Shown in pieces: positions 44,724-52,868 of a stretch of 64,000 nucleotides of DNA (positions are counted from its first letter, which is position 1; each line of letters starts with the position of its first letter). The DNA is from Bacteroidota bacterium (GTDB taxonomy: Bacteria; Bacteroidota; Bacteroidia; Chitinophagales; Chitinophagaceae), in contig JAFDXJ010000046.1 in assembly GCA_018268015.1 (NCBI GenBank), positions 1-64,000 of the forward strand, read 5' to 3'. Position numbers and translations under genes: made by a program. The notes under the pieces were generated by a model. The model had not been told where the DNA came from. It was given only the letters and a program-made list of their open reading frames with translations, and did no database searches.

Positions 44724-46976
44724 ATGGAAATCAATTCAAAAATTGCAGAAGAACTCCGGTTAACGGAAGAAGAATTTGAGCGGATCAAAAAAGAGTTAGG
44801 GCGTACACCCAATTTTACAGAACTCTGTGCTTTCAGTGGTATGTGGAGTGAGCATTGCAGTTATAAAAATTCTATTAAATGGCTGAAAACACTTCCCCGG
44901 AAAGGTGGGCGCATGTTAGTGGAAGCAGGTGAAGAAAATGCAGGGTTAATGGATATTGGCAATGGATATGGGGTCGTTTTTAAAATTGAATCTCATAATC
45001 ATCCCAGTGCCATTGAACCTTTTCAGGGGGCAGCTACCGGTGTAGGAGGCATTCAGCGCGACATTTTTACGATGGGTGCAAGGCCGGTTGCTTCTTTAAA
45101 CAGCCTTCGTTTTGGAAACCTGAAAATGGAGAATGGAGAAACAGACCCTAAGACGAAAAGGCTTTTGAGCGGTGTCGTACAAGGCATCGGATTTTATGGT
45201 AATTGTTTTGGTGTGCCCACAGTTGGCGGCGAAATTTATTTTGAAGATTGTTATCATACAAATCCACTCGTCAATGCCATGAGCGTAGGTATTGTAAAGA
45301 TTGGCGAAACCGTGAGTGCTACTGCGGAAGGTGTGGGAAATCCTGTCTTTTTTGTAGGCAGTGCAACCGGTAAAGATGGAATTGGCGGCGCCAGTTTTGC
45401 CAGTGCAAATATAACAGAAGAAAGTGCGGAAGATTTGCCGGCTGTTCAGGTTGGAGACCCATTCCAGGAGAAAAAATTATTGGAAGCCTGCCTGGAAATT
45501 ATTAAAACGGGCGCAGTGATAGGAATGCAGGATATGGGCGCTGCAGGCATTATTTGTAGTACCGCCGAAATGAGTGCAAAAGGGAAATCTGGTATGATCA
45601 TTCATCTTGACAAAGTGCCTACCCGTTCAAAAGCAGAATCAGAAAGTGATTCAGGTATGAAAGCATGGGAATTATTATTAAGTGAAAGTCAGGAAAGAAT
45701 GCTTCTGGTTGTGAAAAAAGGACATGAAGAAAAAGTGTTGAAGATTTTTGAGAAATGGGATTTGCCCTGTAGCCATATTGGCGATGTTACGGATGATGGT
45801 AAATTAAAATTTTTCTTGCATGGAAATTTAGAAGCAGAAATCCCGGCTGACTTATTAGTACTTGGCGGTGGTGCGCCGCAATATGACCGAGCCATTGCTA
45901 AACCCAAATATCTGGAGAAAATCAATGCTTTTTCCATGGATGATGTTGAAGATATTTCTGAAAATCATTTGAAGGACATCGCGGAACAAATTATTTGCAT
46001 TCCCAATATTGCGAGCAAGCGATGGATTACACGGCAATATGATAGTACCGTCGGTGCGGCAAACTTGAGTACCAATGAGCCTTCTGATGCAGCTATTGTA
46101 TGGGTAAGGGAAACCGGTACAGCTCTTGCCATGACTACTGATTGCAACAGTAGATATGTGTATGCCGATCCTAAGAAAGGGGCAATGATAGCTGTTTCGG
46201 AAGCAGCACGTAATATAGTTTGCAGCGGCGCGCAACCCATTGGCGTCACGAACTGCCTGAATTTTGGTAACCCTTTTGATCCCGAAGTATATTATCAGTT
46301 TACTGAAGCTATTCAAGGTATGGGAGAAGCGTGCAGGAAATTCAATACTCCGGTTACGGGAGGTAATGTAAGTTTTTATAATCAAAATCCTGAAGGCCCG
46401 GTATATCCTACGCCAACAATAGGTATGGTGGGTATCCTGGATGATCCAAAGAAGAAGATGACTTTGGATTTTAAAAATGCTGGAGATACCATTCTTGTCT
46501 TAGGTGAAATGAAAAATGATGTGAACTGTTCTGAATACTTACATAAAATACGAGGAGTAGAATATTCAAAAGCACCTGCTTTTGATTTAGATGAAGAATT
46601 TGCTTTGCAAAAATTTTTATTATCAGCTATTCACGATCAACTTGTACAAAGCGCACATGATATCAGTGAAGGCGGTTTATTGATTACATTGATGGAAAAA
46701 GGCTTTCATAGAAACCTGGGTTTTGAAGTCAATGATATTCCCGGTTTACGATTAGATGCATGTTGGTTTGGCGAAGGTCAGAGCAGGGTAGTTGTTACCT
46801 GCAATTCAGCGCAGGTTTCATCATTAAAACAAAGAGCTGCCTTGAATAATATTCCTTTTACAATAATTGGATCCGTTACTACGGGTGCTATTAAAATAAA
46901 TGGTGAGGAATGGCAAAATATTTCCTTATGGAAAGGAAAATATGATAACGCTATTGAAAAAATAATTGCTGAATAA
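44724..46976 (+). CDS. purL: Phosphoribosylformylglycinamidine synthase subunit PurL
   Basis: A 750-residue small-type PurL (FGAM synthase subunit II) that uses ammonia from PurQ, with PurS. The N-terminal contacts are LCAFSGMWSEHCSYKNS, the ATP/FGAR site IESHNHPSAIEPFQGAATGVGGIQRDIFTMGARP, and later QDMGAAGIICSTAEMSAKG and TGGNVSFYNQN; both halves of the internal duplication are present. purQ and purS are not in the window. Length fits the three-subunit form rather than the ~1300-residue fused enzyme. Confidence 0.96.
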   Translation: MEINSKIAEELRLTEEEFERIKKELGRTPNFTELCAFSGMWSEHCSYKNSIKWLKTLPRKGGRMLVEAGEENAGLMDIGNGYGVVFKIESHNHPSAIEPFQGAATGVGGIQRDIFTMGARPVASLNSLRFGNLKMENGETDPKTKRLLSGVVQGIGFYGNCFGVPTVGGEIYFEDCYHTNPLVNAMSVGIVKIGETVSATAEGVGNPVFFVGSATGKDGIGGASFASANITEESAEDLPAVQVGDPFQEKKLLEACLEIIKTGAVIGMQDMGAAGIICSTAEMSAKGKSGMIIHLDKVPTRSKAESESDSGMKAWELLLSESQERMLLVVKKGHEEKVLKIFEKWDLPCSHIGDVTDDGKLKFFLHGNLEAEIPADLLVLGGGAPQYDRAIAKPKYLEKINAFSMDDVEDISENHLKDIAEQIICIPNIASKRWITRQYDSTVGAANLSTNEPSDAAIVWVRETGTALAMTTDCNSRYVYADPKKGAMIAVSEAARNIVCSGAQPIGVTNCLNFGNPFDPEVYYQFTEAIQGMGEACRKFNTPVTGGNVSFYNQNPEGPVYPTPTIGMVGILDDPKKKMTLDFKNAGDTILVLGEMKNDVNCSEYLHKIRGVEYSKAPAFDLDEEFALQKFLLSAIHDQLVQSAHDISEGGLLITLMEKGFHRNLGFEVNDIPGLRLDACWFGEGQSRVVVTCNSAQVSSLKQRAALNNIPFTIIGSVTTGAIKINGEEWQNISLWKGKYDNAIEKIIAE

Positions 46977-47004
46977 TTTTTAGTGTAGCGAAAATAGTAT
47001 TTGC

Positions 47005-48027
47005 ATGGAAACACAAAGTGCGCAAAATAAAGAATCGGAATTTATCCTTATTACAGGTGCTGCAGGTTTTATCGGCAGTTGTTTAGTTCAGTTCCTAAAT
47101 GAAAAAGGCTATGAGAACCTTATCTTAGTAGATGATTTCGGTGTAGAAAAAAAACGAAAGAACTGGGAAAGTAAAAAATACGATCAAATAGTAGAAAGGC
47201 AAATTTTGTTTGATTGGCTGGATGAAAAGGCACTAAAGATTTCAGCTATTATACATTTAGGCGCTCGAACAGATACCACTGAATTTAATTATGAGATACT
47301 GGAAGAGCTCAATGTCGATTATTCCAAAGATATCTGGAATTATTGTACGGCATATGAAATTCCTTTGATTTATGCTTCATCTGCTGCAACTTATGGTTCC
47401 GGTGAAGAAGGGTATGATGATAGTCATGAGGTGGTAGAAAAATTGAGCCCTTTAAATCCATATGGTGTCAGTAAAAATGAATTTGATAAATGGGTATTAT
47501 TACAAAAGAATTATCCACCCTATTGGGCCGGCTTAAAATTTTTCAATGTTTATGGCCCTAATGAATATCATAAAGGAAGAATGGCAAGCGTTATATTTCA
47601 TTCTGCCAGGCAAATCAGGGATCATGGTTTTGTAAAATTATTTCAAAGCCATAAACCTGATTATGCAGATGGAGAACAATTGCGTGACTTTATTTATGTA
47701 AAAGATATAAACGCTGTTATACTCTGGATGCTGGAAGAAATGCTCCATCAACGATGGAAGCGGATCAAAAACGGTTTATATAATGTAGGTACCGGGAAAG
47801 CTAGAAGTTTTAAAGATCTGGTAAGTGCTACTTTTAAAGCGCTGGGCAAAACTCCTGAGATCACTTATATTCCTATGCCGGAAGATATACGCAATACTTA
47901 TCAGTACTATACGAAAGCGGAAATGAACAAATTATTCAATGCAGGTTACCAGCATAAAATGCATAGTTTGGAAGAAGGTATTACAGATTATGTAAGCCGG
48001 TATTTAAAAGAAGAGAAATATTACTAA
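47005..48027 (+). CDS. hldD: ADP-L-glycero-D-manno-heptose 6-epimerase
   Basis: A 340-residue SDR epimerase of LPS inner-core heptose synthesis. Nucleotide loop ITGAAGFIGSCLVQFLNEKG, then YENLILVDDFGVEKKRKNWESKKYD, which is diagnostic of HldD, catalytic YASSAATYGSGEEGYDD and NPYGVSKNEFDKWVL, and the ADP-heptose pocket FFNVYGPNEYHKGRMASVIFHS. The ~12-residue start (METQSAQNKESE) is longer than usual but has no effect on motifs. Follows purL by 28 bp; co-transcription possible but functionally unlinked. Confidence 0.94.
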   Translation: METQSAQNKESEFILITGAAGFIGSCLVQFLNEKGYENLILVDDFGVEKKRKNWESKKYDQIVERQILFDWLDEKALKISAIIHLGARTDTTEFNYEILEELNVDYSKDIWNYCTAYEIPLIYASSAATYGSGEEGYDDSHEVVEKLSPLNPYGVSKNEFDKWVLLQKNYPPYWAGLKFFNVYGPNEYHKGRMASVIFHSARQIRDHGFVKLFQSHKPDYADGEQLRDFIYVKDINAVILWMLEEMLHQRWKRIKNGLYNVGTGKARSFKDLVSATFKALGKTPEITYIPMPEDIRNTYQYYTKAEMNKLFNAGYQHKMHSLEEGITDYVSRYLKEEKYY

Positions 48028-48079
48028 GCCAGATCACTTTTCAACGTAAAGATTCATTGAAAAATTTATATAAGATAAG

Positions 48080-48103
48080 AGGCTGTCTCGAAAGAGACAG
48101 CCT
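48080..48103. other. Perfect hairpin with GAAA tetraloop, intergenic
   Basis: AGGCTGTCTC-GAAA-GAGACAGCCT, a 10-bp perfect stem with a GNRA loop, between the convergent hldD and M28 peptidase genes. No T-run follows on either strand, so it is not a typical intrinsic terminator, although its position is right for a 3' end. It could be a transcript-stabilising hairpin or a repeat unit. Confidence 0.7.
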
Positions 48104-48202
48104 CGCTTATGATTAAAGTAATTTTATTATTTGAATTGGATTCGAATACGAATGAAGCCTATAGTATTTTTCAATATTCGTGAATTACAGGCTCAATAAT
48201 GA

Positions 48203-49765
48203 TTATTTATTTTTTGCTTGCGGCAATTCCTTTCTTGGCAACTTTTCATCGCGCATAGAAGCATCATACACAAATGCTGCAACAATTGTGGCTGCTTGCT
48301 TTAAATCCTCTTCCTGTAAATGCTCAGAAACATCCATATTGCTGTGATGTGTTCTGGTATCATATTCCAGAGGATCCTGTATAAATTGAAAACCGGGTAA
48401 CCCTACGGCATCAAAGGCAAGATGATCTGTTCCGCCTGTATTACTGATGGTGAGTGTTTTTGCGCCAAGGTCATTAAAAGGTGCCAGCCATTGGGCAAAA
48501 ATTTTTTTTACCTCATTATTCCCCTGTAAGTACACACCCCGAATTTTTCCTGTACCATTATCCAAATTAAAATATGCAGAGAACTTTTCATGAGCAGGTA
48601 ATAGTTTCATATCAGCAGGGTCAGCAAAAGTTTTCTTTACATAACCTCTGGATCCGAGTAATCCTTCTTCCTCACCGCTCCATAAAGCAATCCGTATTGT
48701 ACGACGTGGTTGTACACCAATAGCTTTCAAAATTCTAACCGCTTCCATCATTACCATAGAACCTGCTGCATTATCAGTAGCACCTGTACCTCCCTGCCAG
48801 GAATCAAGATGGCCGCCCAACATTACAATTTCATCTTTTAATTTAGGGTCAGTGCCGGGGATTTCCGCAATTACATTATAGCCCTTTGTATCTTTTGTGA
48901 AAAATTTTGTAGCCACATCCATGTCAATATTTATCGGGATATTATTTTTCAACAAACGAACCATCATCATATAATCTTCATATTGCAGGGCAATATCTAA
49001 GAAGTTTTCCGGATCAGATAATTTATAAGGTCCCGCCTGTTGGACGAATATTGTGCCGTCATGATTGCGTGGGCTGGAAGTAAACATCGCAAGAGCGCCT
49101 TCCTGTTCTGCCATTTCTTTCAAGGTTTTTTGCATACTTTGTTGTGAGCGATACTGAGTTAAAAATTGTTCTCTTCTTTTACGTATTGCTGCAGTATCTG
49201 CCGGTTTTATCGTTTCATTCGCCATAGAATCAAGCTCCGCATCTGTCCACCGGTGTGCATCTGGTTCAAAACTAAATGTATATTTATCTTCCTTGTCCTG
49301 AATTAAAATTTTGTTTTTTAATTTTCCGCGGTATACATCCAGTCCGGCAGAATCTTTTGCAGTGATTAGAATCACTTCAGCATGTTTTAATCCATTGGAG
49401 CCGGCAGTCCAAACTTTGGGATAAGCTTCCAGAGGCTTATACCAGGGTGCGGTCATGGCTACATAAGATTTTTCTAATTCCCATCCTTTACCAAAATCAC
49501 CCCAGGGATCCAGCATTGCATTTTTTAAACCCCATTGAGTCAATTGCTTAATTGCATAATTGGCTGCTCTAAAGTAACCGGGAGAGTTGGTAACACGCGG
49601 GCCATTGGCATCGGTTAAATGAAATGCTATATCCATGACCTTTGAGTTTTCCAATCCTTCCTTGCGGATTTTATTCATTACATTAAGATCAATATTTTCA
49701 TTTTGTGCAACAGCAATAAATGGAAATAAGAGAAGAAATAAACAGAGTTTTTGAATGTGTTTCAT
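48203..49765 (-). CDS. Exported M28 family aminopeptidase
   Basis: 520 residues from ATG 49765, which begins a signal peptide (MKHIQKLCLFLLLFPFIAVAQ); the frame runs on upstream without family character. Zinc ligands of an M28 peptidase: GGHLDSWQGGTGATDNAAGS (His, Asp), WSGEEEGLLGSRGYV (Glu pair), NLDNGTGKIRGV (Asp) and THHSNMDVSEHL (His). A protease-associated type insertion lies before it (residues ~140-320). It removes N-terminal amino acids from peptides in the periplasm or outside the cell. No sorting domain is seen. Confidence 0.92.
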   Translation of the reverse strand: MKHIQKLCLFLLLFPFIAVAQNENIDLNVMNKIRKEGLENSKVMDIAFHLTDANGPRVTNSPGYFRAANYAIKQLTQWGLKNAMLDPWGDFGKGWELEKSYVAMTAPWYKPLEAYPKVWTAGSNGLKHAEVILITAKDSAGLDVYRGKLKNKILIQDKEDKYTFSFEPDAHRWTDAELDSMANETIKPADTAAIRKRREQFLTQYRSQQSMQKTLKEMAEQEGALAMFTSSPRNHDGTIFVQQAGPYKLSDPENFLDIALQYEDYMMMVRLLKNNIPINIDMDVATKFFTKDTKGYNVIAEIPGTDPKLKDEIVMLGGHLDSWQGGTGATDNAAGSMVMMEAVRILKAIGVQPRRTIRIALWSGEEEGLLGSRGYVKKTFADPADMKLLPAHEKFSAYFNLDNGTGKIRGVYLQGNNEVKKIFAQWLAPFNDLGAKTLTISNTGGTDHLAFDAVGLPGFQFIQDPLEYDTRTHHSNMDVSEHLQEEDLKQAATIVAAFVYDASMRDEKLPRKELPQAKNK

Positions 49766-50014
49766 ATAAATGATTTTAAAGATTACAGATGAACACAAAA
49801 GCCTTAGCAGATAGGTTGTGACCAAGCTAAAGGTAAAAATTATTTTATGATTAATCAGATTAAGAGAAATTAAAAGGATAAACGGTATTATCAATACATT
49901 AAATAATATTAGTAAGAAGATGATAAAGTAATGAAACGGATATTCAGTATTGTTGCTATATAACTTTGAACAAAAATAAAACCCTTTGGAGACTAAGAAT
50001 TTCTTAAAAAGCGA

Positions 50015-50629
50015 TTATACCAGGCTGTTTTTTACGGCAATTTTTATTAAACCGGCAGTATTACCTGCATTGAATTTTTCTAAGAGGCTTTTGCGATGCG
50101 TATTCACCGTAGGTATGCTGATGAAAAGTTTTTCAGCAATCTCTGCATTGGTAAAACCATCTGCAATAAGAGCCAATACTTCCATTTCACGCCTAGTGAT
50201 CATCGGAAGACTATCTTCTTTTTTTCTTAAGGAAAGCACTACTTCATTACTGAAATAATTTTTTCCGTTCATAACGGTATGGATAGCGGTGAGTAATTCT
50301 TCTTTTGTAGCATTTTTCAAAACATATCCTGAAGCCCCCTGGTCTATCATGCTGCGAATAAAAGGTTGTTGATTAAAAGTACTAAGCCCCAGGATGAAAA
50401 CGGATGGATATTTTTCATTTACAATTTTGGTTAAATCAATACCACTCATTTCTGGAAGATTAATATCCATTAAGATAATATCTGGTAATTGATGTTTTAA
50501 AAAACTAAGACAAGATGTAGCATTTGTTGCATGCCCCATCCATTCAATATCTTTTTCATTTTCTATTAAAGAGCGGATGCCCTCTATCACCATGTAATGA
50601 TCATCTACTATGAATAATTTTATTTTCAT
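50015..50629 (-). CDS. LuxR/NarL-type response regulator
   Basis: 204 residues. Receiver domain: LFIVDDHYMVIEGIRSLIE with the acidic pair at residues 9-10, phospho-acceptor Asp55 in DIILMDINLPEMSGIDL, and Lys in YVLKNATKEELLTAI. LuxR-type helix-turn-helix at the C-terminus: ITRREMEVLALIADGFTNAEIAEKLFISIPTVNTHRKSLLEKFNAGNTAGLIKIA. It is the second gene after the sensor kinase, with a 23-bp gap. It is the best candidate for the protein that binds the palindromes found in front of the neighbouring exported-protein genes; that is inference. Confidence 0.93.
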   Translation of the reverse strand: MKIKLFIVDDHYMVIEGIRSLIENEKDIEWMGHATNATSCLSFLKHQLPDIILMDINLPEMSGIDLTKIVNEKYPSVFILGLSTFNQQPFIRSMIDQGASGYVLKNATKEELLTAIHTVMNGKNYFSNEVVLSLRKKEDSLPMITRREMEVLALIADGFTNAEIAEKLFISIPTVNTHRKSLLEKFNAGNTAGLIKIAVKNSLV

Positions 50630-50652
50630 GAGGCTTTCTTCTGGTACATGAA

Positions 50653-52596
50653 TTAAATACTGATTTCAATTAATATGGAGGTGCCTTTTCCGGGTGCAGA
50701 GGAAATATCTGTTTTTCCTTTCAGGAATTCTACCCTGTTTTGAATATTGCTCCATCCCATTCCTTTAGTTGTGGATAAAGTAGTTATATCAAAACCTTTG
50801 CCATCATCTTCAACCGTAATTGTCAGTAATTTCTCACTTTGTAAAACATGTACCTGAACCAAAATATTCTTTGCAGATGCATGCTTCATGGCATTATTGA
50901 TCAACTCCTGTATAATACGATAAATAGTAACTGAAGACGTTAGATCCAGTTTTTCCTTGTTTAAATTGATTGAATGATAACTTACATACAGGACGCCACT
51001 AAGGTCAATTTCATTGCAATATTCGTTCAGAGCTGAATCCAGTCCATACTTTACCAATATTTCCGGCATCAGGTTATGAGCTACGCGCCGCATTTCTCTG
51101 ATAGAACTGTCCAGCATATCTATGCTGCGTTCAAATGCCTGTGCATTTTCAGGAGTCATGATTAAATTTTCTTTCACATTTCCTAAGGAATATTTTATAC
51201 CACTTAACATCCCGCCTAATCCATCATGCAGGTCTTTTGCAAGACGGGTACGTTCCTGTTCTTCTCCTTTTAAAACCCCTTCCGTAGCCGTTAATTGTTT
51301 TTCTGTTTCTAATTCATCAATTTTGGCTTGTTGTAGTTTTTGTTTGTTTTTGTAATTGCGATATGTGAGAAAAGTAATTACCATTAATGCTACCACACCG
51401 GCAATCAATGAATAAATAAGTGTGCTTTTCTGCCGGAGTTGTGATTGCTGAATCTGGATGATATTTTCTTTTTTTTCTGTTTCATATTTCGTCTCATACT
51501 CGGTAGAAAGTTGTTGCAGGTTATCATTGTGGATGCTGTCTCTCAATAGATCTTCCATTTCCTCAAACTTGTGCGCAGCGCTCAAATCCTGGTTGGCATA
51601 GGAAATATCAGACAACAGATTATATATCTTAAGTTTTTGTTTTCTGATATTGTTTTTGGTGGCAACACCAAGGGCTGAATCTGCAAATTGGCGGGCTAAT
51701 AAATAATTTTTTTTCTCCAGGTAGTACATTGCCAACCCTTTCATTGCTATCGTTTCGGTTTCAGATAAGTCCATCTCTTTTGCAATTTCCAGGGACCGGT
51801 CAAATTGTAATTTGGAATCTTCTAACCGGTTTAGTTTAAAACTCAAATCTCCTAAGTTGAGCAAAACAGTTGATTCTGTATAGAAATCACCAAGTTTTCT
51901 ACTAATTTGAAGCGCTTCGTTTAAATAAATCAATGCCGTATCATACTTTTTTAAAGTAGAATATACTGTTCCCAGGTTACTTAAGCAATACGCATGTTGA
52001 AGTGAACCGTTGAAATCATGCTTATAAATTTCAAGGCCTTTCTTTCCGTATTCAATTGCTTTTTCATATTGTGAAAGTTCGAGATAGAAATTTTGAAGAT
52101 TACTGTATGCAGTCCCCAGCATTTGTTTGTCTCCCAATTTATCCAGGACAGGCAATACCTGCATATAATAATAAATAGCAGAGTCGTTTTTTGAAAGCAT
52201 ATAAAACGAATTAGCAGTATTGAAAGACATTTTTGCAATAGCTAAATCATTCTTTAATTTTCTTGCAAGTTGAAGCGCTTCTTTATTCAATTGAAGTGAA
52301 GAGTCAAATCGCCCCTGCATATTCAGCACTGCAGTATAATAGGAGGCAAATTTTATTTCTCCGAGAGCGTAGTTTATTTTCTTGCTTAAATCTAAAGATT
52401 GGTGGTAATAATATTTTGATGTTTCCGGTGCAGCTCGTTCGTATTGCTCACCTATGCTCAGCAATAAAATTGCTTTGTTAGAATCCTCCTTTGCTGTTTT
52501 CAATACATTCATTAGGCTATCCAATACATTAGCCTCTTGCGCAAAGAGTGCGATTGGGGAAGCCGCTAAAAGAATATACAACAAAATTATTCGCAT
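50653..52596 (-). CDS. TPR-containing sensor histidine kinase (HisKA_3 type)
   Basis: 647 residues from ATG 52596 (MRIILLYILLAASPIALFAQ, a signal peptide). The sensing part has five to seven tetratricopeptide repeats (residues ~40-340, e.g. AIEYGKKGLEIYKHDFNGSLQHAYCLSNLGTVYSTLKKYDTALIYLNEALQISRKLG) placed in the periplasm. One membrane helix (LIYSLIAGVVALMVITFLTY, ~390-410), a coiled coil, the HisKA_3 phospho-acceptor (RTRLAKDLHDGLGGMLSGIKYSLG, His ~455) and the ATPase (INNAMKHASAKNI, VEDDGKGFDI, GMGWSNIQNRVEFLKG) follow. Forms a two-component pair with the LuxR gene. The TPR domain probably senses an exported protein or peptide. Confidence 0.93.
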   Translation of the reverse strand: MRIILLYILLAASPIALFAQEANVLDSLMNVLKTAKEDSNKAILLLSIGEQYERAAPETSKYYYHQSLDLSKKINYALGEIKFASYYTAVLNMQGRFDSSLQLNKEALQLARKLKNDLAIAKMSFNTANSFYMLSKNDSAIYYYMQVLPVLDKLGDKQMLGTAYSNLQNFYLELSQYEKAIEYGKKGLEIYKHDFNGSLQHAYCLSNLGTVYSTLKKYDTALIYLNEALQISRKLGDFYTESTVLLNLGDLSFKLNRLEDSKLQFDRSLEIAKEMDLSETETIAMKGLAMYYLEKKNYLLARQFADSALGVATKNNIRKQKLKIYNLLSDISYANQDLSAAHKFEEMEDLLRDSIHNDNLQQLSTEYETKYETEKKENIIQIQQSQLRQKSTLIYSLIAGVVALMVITFLTYRNYKNKQKLQQAKIDELETEKQLTATEGVLKGEEQERTRLAKDLHDGLGGMLSGIKYSLGNVKENLIMTPENAQAFERSIDMLDSSIREMRRVAHNLMPEILVKYGLDSALNEYCNEIDLSGVLYVSYHSINLNKEKLDLTSSVTIYRIIQELINNAMKHASAKNILVQVHVLQSEKLLTITVEDDGKGFDITTLSTTKGMGWSNIQNRVEFLKGKTDISSAPGKGTSILIEISI

Positions 52597-52654
52597 AAAA
52601 TCGGGACGTATTATGAATGTGCACAAAATAATGCTATTAAATATATATTATTCC

Positions 52655-52672
52655 TCATCTTTTTTAATGATT
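52655..52672 (-). promoter_or_regulatory. Partial copy of the cassette palindrome upstream of the kinase gene
   Basis: TCATCTTTTTTAATGATT is identical to 18 of the 20 bases of the palindrome found at 52800, 56904 and 60370. On the minus strand it is followed, 23 bp later, by TTATTTTG (52631-52624), a -7-like box with one mismatch, ahead of the kinase ATG. This would put the kinase-regulator operon under the same control. Confidence 0.5.
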
Positions 52673-52687
52673 TTTTCATAATGAATC

Positions 52688-52768
52688 AAACCGTTAAAAC
52701 GGTTTGTAAGTGGCGTTTCACCATAACCCACAGTTGAAACCGTGGGTTATGGAAAACCGTGGGTTATG
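52688..52768. repeat. REP-like cluster: palindromes plus 17-bp tandem repeat
   Basis: Three structures follow one another: the perfect palindrome AAACCGTT-AA-AACGGTTT (52688-52705); an 11-bp hairpin CCATAACCCAC (52721-52731) pairing with GTGGGTTATGG (52742-52752); and a direct repeat of 17 bp, AAACCGTGGGTTATGGA (52737-52753) then AAACCGTGGGTTATGAA (52754-52770). It resembles repetitive extragenic palindromes spread by REP-associated tyrosine transposases. No transposase gene is in the window. Confidence 0.7.
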
Positions 52769-52799
52769 AAGCACCCTGGACTATGTCGCTTATGGAAAA

Positions 52800-52848
52800 A
52801 ATCATCTTTTTTAATGATTGCCCAACCTGTTACAGGCATCTACTTTTG
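52800..52848 (+). promoter_or_regulatory. Palindrome (copy 1) and -7 box in front of A1
   Basis: AATCATCTTTTTTAATGATT at 52800-52819, then exactly 21 bp, then TACTTTTG (52841-52848), a perfect TAnnTTTG, 20 bp before the A1 ATG. The right edge of the palindrome (GATTG) supplies the TTG of a -33 element. Same layout as the copies at 56904 and 60370. Confidence 0.65.
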
Positions 52849-52868
52849 CAGTACAAATTTCTTTAATA

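Noticed and set aside
52688..52768. CRISPR array
   Set aside because: The repeats are 17 bp head to tail with no spacers between them, and no cas genes are in the window.
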